A stretch of DNA of 33,823 nucleotides from Betaproteobacteria bacterium HGW-Betaproteobacteria-6 (GTDB lineage Bacteria > Pseudomonadota > Gammaproteobacteria > Burkholderiales > Rhodocyclaceae), in NCBI GenBank assembly GCA_002842145.1, contig PHCF01000018.1:1-33823 (forward strand), written 5' to 3'. The notes under the pieces are model-generated. The model had not been told where the DNA came from and did no database searches. It was given only the letters and a program-made list of their open reading frames with translations. Below, piece after piece: positions 1 through 7,900 of this stretch. The number at the start of each line of letters is the position of its first letter. Position 1 is the stretch's first letter. A program made the translations under genes and the position numbers.

Positions 1-1017
1 GTTGGCGATGTCGAGGGCGGCTTCGAGGGCGCTGTCGCCGCCGCCGACGACCAGCACGTTCTTGCCTTGGTACTGTTCCGCTTCGATCAGCCGATAGACC
101 ACCTTGGCCTGTTCTTCGCCCTTGGCGCCGAGCTTGCGCGGTGTGCCGCGGCGCCCGATGGCGAGCAGCACGTTGGCGGCGGAGTAGCTCGCCTTGTTGG
201 TGCGGATCGAGAAAATGTCGTCGTCCGGCGTGATTTCTTCCATGCGCTCGCTGAACTGGATGTTGGGCGTCGCCTTGTCGAGGATGCCCTGCCAGATTTC
301 CATGAGTTCTTCCTTGCTGATTTCGCGAACCTTGATTTCGCCGATCAGCGGCAGCCGCATCGGCGCCGTCATGACCAGCTTGTTGCGCGGATAGTGGTAG
401 GTCGTGCCGCCGAGGGAGTCCTCCTGCTCGATGGTCACGTAGCGGAGTCCGGCCTCCTTGGCGGCGAGCGACGAGGCGATCCCGGCCGGGCCGGCGCCGA
501 TGATCACGAGATCAAGGTCGGCCTTGCCTCGGGGGCGTTTGGTGATGGTCTGGACGGCATGCGTGCCCTGGCGGATGGCGTTGCGGATGAGGCCCATGCC
601 ACCCAGTTCACCGGCGATGAAGACGCCCGGGATGTTGGTCTGGAAATCGGGGTCGACCTGCGGAATGTCCATGCCGCGCTTGGCCGTGCCAAAGACCAGC
701 TTGATGGCGCCGACCGGGCAGGCCGGCGCGCAGGCACCATGGCCGATGCAGTGGGTCGGGTTGATCAGGACGCCCTTGCCCTTGATCACGCCGAGCGCTT
801 TTTCCGGGCAGTTTCGGACGCAGGCACCGGAACCCATGCAGATCGACAGGTCGACGACCGGGTGCAGCGAAGGCGGTTCGGTCAGGCCCGCTTCCTTGGC
901 TTCGTTGAGGACGGCGAGGTGGCGCTCGGAAACCTTCTTTTTGCTGCGCTGGTGAAAGGCGGCCGGGATGAGGATGAGCAGGGCAGGGAGCAGGTAGTAA
1001 ATCAGGTCGGACGTCAT
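1..1017 (-). CDS. Membrane-anchored FeS/FAD pyridine-nucleotide-type oxidoreductase (C-terminus cut by window edge)
   Basis: The frame starts at ATG 1017 and leaves the window at the left edge, so about 339 N-terminal residues are visible. Residues 4-21 are a hydrophobic anchor. Two ferredoxin-like motifs follow: C60-x5-C66-x3-C70-P and C90-x5-C96-x3-C100-P. In each, the second cysteine of the usual CxxCxxCxxxCP pattern is replaced (Ser63, His93). After them come a Rossmann FAD motif GAGPAG (174-179), a thioredoxin-reductase-like body, and a second nucleotide-binding motif GGGDSALE near the edge. By family this should move electrons between a nucleotide or flavin and iron-sulfur clusters at the inner membrane; the substrate is not visible. 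Its ATG overlaps the stop of the upstream gene (ATGA), so the two are probably co-translated. It is divergent from the multiheme cluster, which suggests but does not prove a link. Confidence 0.85.
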   Translation of the reverse strand, partial: MTSDLIYYLLPALLILIPAAFHQRSKKKVSERHLAVLNEAKEAGLTEPPSLHPVVDLSICMGSGACVRNCPEKALGVIKGKGVLINPTHCIGHGACAPACPVGAIKLVFGTAKRGMDIPQVDPDFQTNIPGVFIAGELGGMGLIRNAIRQGTHAVQTITKRPRGKADLDLVIIGAGPAGIASSLAAKEAGLRYVTIEQEDSLGGTTYHYPRNKLVMTAPMRLPLIGEIKVREISKEELMEIWQGILDKATPNIQFSERMEEITPDDDIFSIRTNKASYSAANVLLAIGRRGTPRKLGAKGEEQAKVVYRLIEAEQYQGKNVLVVGGGDSALEAALDIAN

Positions 1018-1976
1018 TCGTTTGTGTTCGCCAGCTTGTTTTCAAGGGTATTTACTGTACTCATCGGATCTTCGCCCGATTCGTGCTGAACAGTGGCCAT
1101 TGCTACGGTCAATCGGAAATTTTGGCCAAAACCGGACGGCGCGAAGGCTGCCTGAATTTCATCGGCGACCTTTTCTGCACTGTCCAACGGGGTGTTGGGA
1201 AGCAGGATCATGAAGGTGTTGTGATCCCACTGGCAAGCCGTATCCGAGGTGCGCAGGCGCTCGGTGATGGCGTCCGCGCTGCGGCACAAGTCCTCGTCTG
1301 TGAGCGGGTTGCCATCAGGGAGCGCGATGCGGCCTCCGATCAGCGAGAGCGGCAACCGGTAGCGGTCGGAAATGGCTGAAACATGGGCCAGCTCGGCTTC
1401 GAAGCATTCGGCCGACGGCAGTCCGGTCAGGCTGTCGCGCAGGTTCATGCTCGTTTCGGGATTCGCCGGCAGCGGGCGGAATGCGTGGCGCACGAGCAGG
1501 GCGGCCAACAGCGAAAGAATCAGGTGCTTGTCCAGCCGTTCGTGGTTGCTGGCCAGTTGCCAGGTCAGTACGACAAACAGGCCGCCGAGCAGCAGCCACA
1601 GCAGGAGCGGCAGGCGCTGGTAGCGCCAGGCCCACCAGGCGGCGACCAGCGGCGCCCAGAATAGCAGCGTCGATGCCAGTTCCGAACCGGGATGACCAGT
1701 GTTGAAGCGGATGCCGAGGGCGGCCACCAGCAAAATGTAGATCGAGACGTCCACCGCCAGGCCGGCGTGGCGGTCGGCCACCATCCACCCGGCCTGATGC
1801 GCAATCCAGATGAGCAGGAGAGGCAGGCTGACGAGCAGATAGATCAGGCTCGTGCCGGTCGGCCAGAGTCTCTGGAATTCGACGGTGGCAATGACAAAAA
1901 GACCGAGAAGGCCACTCATGGAACCGGCTGAATTGATAACGCGGGCTTTGGCTGGCTGCACCGGATTTTTATTCAT
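1014..1976 (-). CDS. Membrane protein with degenerate GGDEF domain
   Basis: About 320 residues. The first ~165 contain roughly six hydrophobic helices. The C-terminal part (about 180-320) aligns by eye with diguanylate cyclases: it has the DSLTGLP motif, and the region corresponding to RYGGDEF reads Q-W-D-H-N-T-F, followed by the normal LLPNT-like strand and a TV-containing beta hairpin. The catalytic GGDEF signature is therefore gone, and the domain is unlikely to make c-di-GMP; it may act as a receptor or scaffold (inference). I place the start at 1976 rather than the upstream in-frame codon at 2003 because AGGGG (1990-1986) lies 9 bases before it. The stop overlaps the start of the FeS/FAD gene by ATGA, so the pair forms an operon divergent from the multiheme genes. 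Confidence 0.8.
   Translation of the reverse strand: MNKNPVQPAKARVINSAGSMSGLLGLFVIATVEFQRLWPTGTSLIYLLVSLPLLLIWIAHQAGWMVADRHAGLAVDVSIYILLVAALGIRFNTGHPGSELASTLLFWAPLVAAWWAWRYQRLPLLLWLLLGGLFVVLTWQLASNHERLDKHLILSLLAALLVRHAFRPLPANPETSMNLRDSLTGLPSAECFEAELAHVSAISDRYRLPLSLIGGRIALPDGNPLTDEDLCRSADAITERLRTSDTACQWDHNTFMILLPNTPLDSAEKVADEIQAAFAPSGFGQNFRLTVAMATVQHESGEDPMSTVNTLENKLANTNE
1104..1133 (+). repeat. Dispersed repeat, copy 1 (inside the GGDEF-like gene)
   Basis: Reads TACGGTCAATCGG, then AAATTTTGGCCAAAA. It matches the other five copies in the core and the GGCC block. It lies on the strand opposite the coding strand, where it encodes the F-R-L-T-V-A stretch of the degenerate GGDEF domain. Confidence 0.5.
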
Positions 1977-2142
1977 TATTGATATCCCCTGAACGGCGTG
2001 CACCTTGTCATGTGAATTTTTTGGTATTCTTTAATAAGTGTGAAATTTTACCTCGCATAGATGAAGCCCGATAGTCTGTTGATGTTTCGGGTCTCCCGGC
2101 AGAAACGGTCCTGGGTGGGACGACGATCTTATTTTGGAAGAC

Positions 2143-3054
2143 ATGAACACAAGTGCACTTGGTCCAATGACGGTGATTTCCATGGAGGGAGAAGCAAAAT
2201 CCTCCGGCGAGAAGGTATTTCGCGGCGCCTGGCGTGTGTCGATTGCGGTGCTCGTCAGTTTGCTGCTCTTCCTTGCCTGGCTGGTCAGGACCGGCGAACT
2301 CTACGATTCCAACTCCGACTTCGCCTACAACATCGGTCTGACCGGCGGCCTGCTGATGCTCAGCCTGCTTCTCTATCCTCTGCGCAAGCGGATTCACGCG
2401 CTTGAGCGCTTAGGGAAAATGGAGAGCTGGTTCAAGTTTCACATGGTCGCCGGCATCACCGGACCCCTCCTGGTGCTATTCCATTCGACCTTTCGCACCG
2501 GATCGCTCAATGGCGCCATGGCGCTTTACGCCATGCTGCTCGTGGCCTTGAGTGGCATCGTCGGGCGCTTCATCTACCGTCACATCCACCGTGGTCTCTA
2601 CGGCAATCAACTGACGCTGGCCGAAGCTGCGGCCGAACTGAACGAATGTGCGGACAACGTCCGCTCGGTCTATGCCTTGCAACCGGATATCGAGCCGCGG
2701 CTCAAGGCCTTTCGTGACGTCGCCTTCGACCCGACTGGCTCCCGGTTGGCCCGTGCCTGGCGCTTCATTACCTTGCGCTGGCGGAGCCGCAGACTGGCCA
2801 GGCAAATCCGTAGCGACGCCAAGAGAGCCTTGCGCCGGCAGTTTCGCAAACAGGGGGGCAAGCGTCGGGAAGTCATTGTCAATTACCGTCTGGCCCGCGA
2901 GCAAATCGACCGCTATCTCGACTCTGTCGTCAAGGCGTCACAGCTTTCCGTCTGGGAAAGATTGTTTTCGTTCTGGCACATCGTGCATATCCCCTTCCTT
3001 TATTTGCTGGTTTTTAGTGGAGTCGTCCATGTCGTTGCGGTCCACATGTATTAA
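2143..3054 (+). CDS. Ferric-reductase-like di-heme b transmembrane protein, no dehydrogenase domain
   Basis: About 303 residues if started at ATG 2143; ATG 2182 is an alternative because neither has a clear ribosome site. Hydrophobic segments lie near 31-49, 61-80, 98-116, 124-146 and 279-302. Histidines 100 and 114 in helix 3 and 282 and 296 in helix 5 are each separated by exactly 13 residues. This H-x13-H pair in two helices is the hallmark of the stacked-heme core of ferric reductase/NADPH-oxidase membrane domains. Further histidines (147, 149, 279, 301) sit near the helix ends. A very arginine-rich loop (about 200-255) should be cytoplasmic. There is no FAD or NAD domain. Likely role: pass electrons from quinol, or from the divergent FeS/FAD protein, across the inner membrane to the periplasmic cytochromes. 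The end overlaps the next gene by 26 bp. Confidence 0.75.
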   Translation: MNTSALGPMTVISMEGEAKSSGEKVFRGAWRVSIAVLVSLLLFLAWLVRTGELYDSNSDFAYNIGLTGGLLMLSLLLYPLRKRIHALERLGKMESWFKFHMVAGITGPLLVLFHSTFRTGSLNGAMALYAMLLVALSGIVGRFIYRHIHRGLYGNQLTLAEAAAELNECADNVRSVYALQPDIEPRLKAFRDVAFDPTGSRLARAWRFITLRWRSRRLARQIRSDAKRALRRQFRKQGGKRREVIVNYRLAREQIDRYLDSVVKASQLSVWERLFSFWHIVHIPFLYLLVFSGVVHVVAVHMY

Positions 3055-4861
3055 CCGGCTGTTTTCGCTTCTGACGCTGATCGTCGCGCTCGCCTTCGCC
3101 GGCAGTGCTGCGGCCGAGTCGATTGAAAAGGTGTTGATGCCGGGTCAGGTGATCAGCGGGCACGCCAAATACGAACACGATTGCGAGCAGTGTCACCAGC
3201 GCTTTGACAAGAAGGCTCAGACCAAACTATGCCTTGATTGCCACAAGGACGTGGCGGCCGACGTTCGCGCCAGAATCGGTCTGCACGGCAAGCTTGAGGA
3301 CAACAATTGCCGTGCTTGCCACACCGAGCACAAGGGGCGCGGTGCCAATATTGCGCCCATCGACAAGAAGAAATTCGACCACTCGAAAACCGATTTCAAG
3401 TTGCTCGGCGCTCACCGGGAAAGCAAGTGTGAAAGTTGCCACTTGCCCAAGCGGAAATATCGCGAGGCGCCCAGGCTCTGCAACGACTGCCACAAGAAAA
3501 TCGACGACGAAAAGGGCCACAAGGGCCATCTCGGCACCAAGTGCGAGAACTGCCACAACGAAAAGAAGTGGACGGAAACCACCTTCGATCACGAAAAAAC
3601 GAAGTTTTCGCTGCTTGGCGGCAAGCACGCCGATGTCAAATGCAAGGAGTGTCACGAGGACAAGACCTTCCAGAAGACGCCGCTGACCTGTAACGGCTGT
3701 CACAAGAAGATCGACCAGGAAAAGGGCCACAAGGGGCGTTACGGCATCAAGTGCGAGTCTTGCCACAACGACAAGGGGTGGAAGGAGATCATCTTCGATC
3801 ACGACAAGGACACCAAATATGCCCTCAAGGGAAAGCACCGTCAGGCCAAGTGCGCCACCTGCCACCTGCCGGAGAAGGGCTATATCTACAAGGTAAAGCT
3901 GCCCACCAAGTGCTTCGCCTGCCACAAGAAGGATGACCAGGAAAAAGGGCATCGTGGCGATCTGGGCGAGAAGTGCGAGAGCTGCCATAACGAGCGTGGC
4001 TGGAAAAATGCCGACTTCGACCACGATGAAACCGACTTCCCGTTGCGCGACAAACACAAGGATGCCAAGTGCGACACCTGCCACAAGGGTGGCGTGAGCG
4101 GTCCCAAAGCCAAGAAGTTGAAGGTGGATACCGCGTGTTACGCCTGTCACCGCAAAAATGACGAAGAAAAGGGACACAAAGGGCGCTACGGCGAAAAGTG
4201 TGGCACCTGCCATACCGCCAAGGACTGGAAGACCAGCATCTTCAATCATGACAAGGAAACCAAGTACCAGCTTAAAGGCAAGCACCGCGAAACCAAGTGC
4301 GACGCCTGCCACTTGCCGGTCAAGGGAAATGTCTACAAGACCAGGCTGGAAGAGACCTGCATCGCCTGTCACAAGAAAGACGACAAACACAAGGGGCAGC
4401 TTGGCAACAAGTGCGAAACATGTCACGACGAAAAGAAATGGAAAGACACCCCCTACGACCACAACAAGTCGCGCTTCGCATTGACCGGTAGCCACGTCAA
4501 GGTCGAATGCAGGAAATGCCACCTCACACCCGCCTTCAAGGATGCGCCGCTTAGCTGTAACGGCTGCCACGCGAAGGACGACAAGCACAAGGGCGGCTAC
4601 GGCAAAAAATGTGAAACCTGCCACGCCACCGGCACCTGGAAAACCTGGGACTTCGATCATTCGACAACGCATTTCCTGCTTGATGGCGGGCATAGCAAGC
4701 TTGATTGCAAGGACTGCCACAAGGAGTCGAAATCCGGGCCGGGCAAGCCGGGACGGGCTTGCATCGCATGCCACGTGAGGGATGACGTTCACCACGGTGC
4801 ATTCGGTAGTCAGTGCGAGAGTTGTCACGTAGCGGCCAATTGGAAGAAAGTCAGGCGCTAG
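3029..4861 (+). CDS. 24-heme periplasmic cytochrome c built of eight tri-heme units
   Basis: 610 residues. The start is ATG 3029, with GGAG at 3019-3022 six bases upstream and an N-terminal signal peptide (hydrophobic core about 11-25, cleavage near AAA-ES at 28-30). The same frame is open further upstream, but that part overlaps the previous gene and lacks a signal. I count 24 CXXCH motifs, which fall into eight consecutive three-heme units of roughly 70 residues. Each unit has an FDH element, a GKH or similar element before the first CXXCH, then a CxxCHKK motif, then GHKGxxGxKCxxCH with a following W-K. The extra histidines are likely distal ligands giving bis-His hemes. The protein is strongly lysine-rich. 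By location and family it is a soluble periplasmic electron carrier linking the upstream membrane protein to the giant cytochrome and barrel downstream. Confidence 0.93.
   Translation: MSLRSTCINRLFSLLTLIVALAFAGSAAAESIEKVLMPGQVISGHAKYEHDCEQCHQRFDKKAQTKLCLDCHKDVAADVRARIGLHGKLEDNNCRACHTEHKGRGANIAPIDKKKFDHSKTDFKLLGAHRESKCESCHLPKRKYREAPRLCNDCHKKIDDEKGHKGHLGTKCENCHNEKKWTETTFDHEKTKFSLLGGKHADVKCKECHEDKTFQKTPLTCNGCHKKIDQEKGHKGRYGIKCESCHNDKGWKEIIFDHDKDTKYALKGKHRQAKCATCHLPEKGYIYKVKLPTKCFACHKKDDQEKGHRGDLGEKCESCHNERGWKNADFDHDETDFPLRDKHKDAKCDTCHKGGVSGPKAKKLKVDTACYACHRKNDEEKGHKGRYGEKCGTCHTAKDWKTSIFNHDKETKYQLKGKHRETKCDACHLPVKGNVYKTRLEETCIACHKKDDKHKGQLGNKCETCHDEKKWKDTPYDHNKSRFALTGSHVKVECRKCHLTPAFKDAPLSCNGCHAKDDKHKGGYGKKCETCHATGTWKTWDFDHSTTHFLLDGGHSKLDCKDCHKESKSGPGKPGRACIACHVRDDVHHGAFGSQCESCHVAANWKKVRR
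3170..4840 (+). repeat. Eight tandem tri-heme coding units
   Basis: The protein repeat of about 70 residues (three CXXCH each) is visible as a roughly 210 bp DNA periodicity rich in GAAAAGGGCCACAAG-like and TGCCACAA stretches. Units have diverged in nucleotide sequence, so this is an old expansion, not a recent tandem duplication. Confidence 0.7.
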
Positions 4862-4929
4862 CCATTTGCATAATTTGTGTGATAAATTCCCTCAAATTGC
4901 TTTTTGCTTGTATCAATCCGTCGCAAAAT

Positions 4930-4943
4930 TTGAGCTGACTCAA
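4930..4943 (+). promoter_or_regulatory. Candidate FNR/CRP-family site upstream of the giant cytochrome gene
   Basis: TTGAG-CTGA-CTCAA is a perfect 5-bp inverted repeat that keeps the TTGA-N6-TCAA core of FNR/Dnr-type boxes; the inner T/A pair is G/C instead. It is centred about 53 bp before the GTG start at 4990, in the only sizeable gap of the cluster. I see no strong -10 hexamer at the class II distance, so the assignment is tentative. Confidence 0.35.
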
Positions 4944-4989
4944 GTTGGGCTACAAGAATTGATTAACCGGTTTAACGAGGTGCCCTTCT

Positions 4990-7900
4990 GTGACCTATCT
5001 TGCTCGTCTACTTCTTGTTGTGCTTGCCGCTGCGGCTCTCCTGTTCGGGCAGTGGGGCAGCGCTTTCGCACAGACACAAGCCGATAGCGCACAAAACCTC
5101 AGTTTTGATCACAACAAGACCGGCTATATTCTCGATAATGCGCACAAATCGGTAAATTGCGAGACCTGTCACACTTCGGGTGTTTTCCGTGGCACGCCGC
5201 GTACCTGTGCTACCTGTCATGCCGGCGCCGGAGCGAGGGCTCCGGGCAAGCCATCGACCCATATTCCGACAACGGCAGCCTGCGATTCCTGTCATCGCCC
5301 GGGGGCTACCAACTGGGGAGAAAAGCCGACTGGGTTCATTCAGGGAGCATCAGGGCATGCGATCAATCCGTTGCTTGGCGTTACAGAAACCAATTGCCAG
5401 ACTTGTCACAACGGCGCGTTCCTCGGGGCCAATGCCCTGACCAAGCCGGCCACGCACATCCAAACGTCGACCGCCTGCAGCACTTGTCACAGCACCACTG
5501 CATGGATGCCGGCCACCAACCCCCATGCCGGTGTCCAGCCGGGAACTTGTGCCACCTGTCACAACAGCGTCAATGCAACCGGTAAAACGGTCGATCACAT
5601 TCCTACTGCGGCCCCTTGCGATACCTGTCACAAGAATTTCTCGACCTTCGTGCCGGCCAGAATGGATCACTCCGGCTTGAACGGTCAGTGTTCGACCTGT
5701 CACTCAGGACGTTTCTCCTCGCAGAGCGCCCAAAGCAAGCCGGCGACCCATCTTTCTACGGCTCAGCAATGCGATACCTGTCACCTGTCAACGACGTCCT
5801 GGGCTGTTGCAACGTTCGATCACGCAAATCGGCCGCCGAATAGTCAGTGTTCCGATTGTCATACGCCGGGTGGATCGGGTTTGAGCAAGCCGGCGAACCA
5901 TGTGCCGACTGCCGCCGCCTGCGATACCTGCCACACCAACTTCGTGTCGTTCAGCCAGGCGCAGATGAATCACGGCGGGACGGCTGCCAATTGCTCATCG
6001 TGTCATAACGGGGCCTTTGTTTCCGTCAATGCCCTCGGTAAATCCGGGCGCCATATTCCCAGTGTCGTGCAGTGCGATTCCTGTCATACCAGCGGGTTCG
6101 TTTCCTGGTCACCAGCGAAAATGAACCATGCGGGCCTTGATGGGCAGTGCGCAAGCTGCCACAGCGGTGGTTACCTGCCGCAGAATGCCCAGGCCAAGAC
6201 GGCAACGCATATTTCAACGACGGCCCAGTGCGACAGTTGCCATATCTCGACCTCAACCTGGGCAACTGCAACTTTCAACCACGCCAACGCCAGCCCCGCC
6301 GTGGCCGGGCGCTGCTCCTCCTGTCACAACGGGGCGAATGCCCTGGGCAAGTCTGTTAACCACATTCCGACGGCCGGGCAATGCGATAGCTGCCATAACA
6401 CCTTCACAGCCTTCTCGTCGGTGGCCATGAGCCATGCCGGTACGGCGGCGACATGCAACAGCTGCCATAACGGCAACTTTGTGTTCGCCAATGCATTGGC
6501 CAAGACGGCTGTTCATATCCCAACCGGTGCTCAGTGCGATACCTGTCATACGGGGGGCTTCAACGCCTGGTCGCCGGCGGTGATGAACCATTCCGGTCTG
6601 AACGGTCAATGTTCGACCTGTCACGGCGGTGGCTATGTCTCGCAAAACGCCCTCGACAAGCCGTTGACTCACGTTAGCACAACGGCTCAGTGTGACACCT
6701 GCCACGGTAGCACCACATCATGGGCCACGCACACATACAGCCACGATGCGTCGGCGACAGGCAGATGCGATACCTGTCATGGCGTGACGGCTCTGGGCAA
6801 ATCGGCAAGGCATATCCCGACAGTGACGACAGCGGCGAATTGCGGCAGTTGCCATAACAACTATGCCTCCTTCAAGCCGGCGGTAATGGATCACTCAGCT
6901 ACAGGCGGTGCGGCGTGTGCGACCTGCCACGGTGGCGCCTACGTTTCGCAGAATGCGCTGGCCAAGCCAGCCACCCACATCCAGACCTCTTCAGCTTGCG
7001 ACAGTTGTCACGGAAATGGCAATGGTTATACGTCGTGGACATCAGGGTCCTTCAATCACGCTACCGCGACACCATCCGTGCTTGGCCGTTGTGCCAGTTG
7101 CCACAATGGGGTCAATGCCCAGAGCAAATCTGCCGTTCATGTGCCGACCGGTAATTCAACTTCCTGCGAAGACTGCCACGGGACGACCTATACCGCCTTC
7201 AAGCCGGCCAGGATGAACCACGCCCTGAGTAGCGAAGCCTGCGCCACCTGCCACAGCGGGGCCTATACCGGGCAGGGGGCACTTGCCAAGCCAATCAACC
7301 ATATTCCGGCCACGGGGGCCTGCGATACTTGCCACCAGAACAGCAACTTCGTTTCCTGGGCGCCGTCATTGATGGATCATACGGGACAGACGCAGTGCGC
7401 TACCTGCCACAGTGGTGCGTACGCAGCACAAAATGCCCAGGCGAAGCCGAGCACGCACGTATCGACCAACGCACAATGTGCGAGTTCGGGGTGTCACACG
7501 GCACCGACGGGTACGTCGCAGGGGTCGTGGCGAGTTGGGAGCATTCCGAATCACGCCTTGTTCACCCCGTCAGTCACAGTCGGCGACCATAGCTGCAATG
7601 GCTGCCACAATGGAAACGCAGGCAAGGGGATTGCCAAGCCAGCTACACACATTCCGACCACGGCGTTCTGCGATACCTGTCACACCAATTTCAATGCCTT
7701 CGCGCCGGCAAGCATGAGCCATGCAGGAATTACCAACGGCTGTGTCAGTTGCCATGGCGGCGCGCATATCGCGCTGAATGCTCAGGCCAAGCCGAGCAGT
7801 CACGTTCCGACCAGCAGCTCTTGTGAGGCCTGCCACGGTTCGACGAACTTCACCGCTTTCAAGCCGGCCAGCATGAACCATTCAACAGCCACTGGTGTAA

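Noticed and set aside
67-1089. 340-codon plus-strand open frame at the left end
   Set aside because: It is antisense to the FeS/FAD gene, whose minus-strand frame shows real FeS and Rossmann motifs; the plus-strand protein has low-complexity Asp/Arg/Gly content.
2005-2035. TTGTCA and TTTAAT as a sigma-70 promoter for the multiheme cluster
   Set aside because: The spacing is 19 bp, and no alternative hexamer at 16-18 bp is convincing.
3227-4828. 533-codon open frame on the minus strand across the 24-heme cytochrome gene
   Set aside because: It is the antisense shadow of repeated Cys-His-Lys codons; no signal, start site or family motif, while the plus strand has 24 CXXCH motifs.
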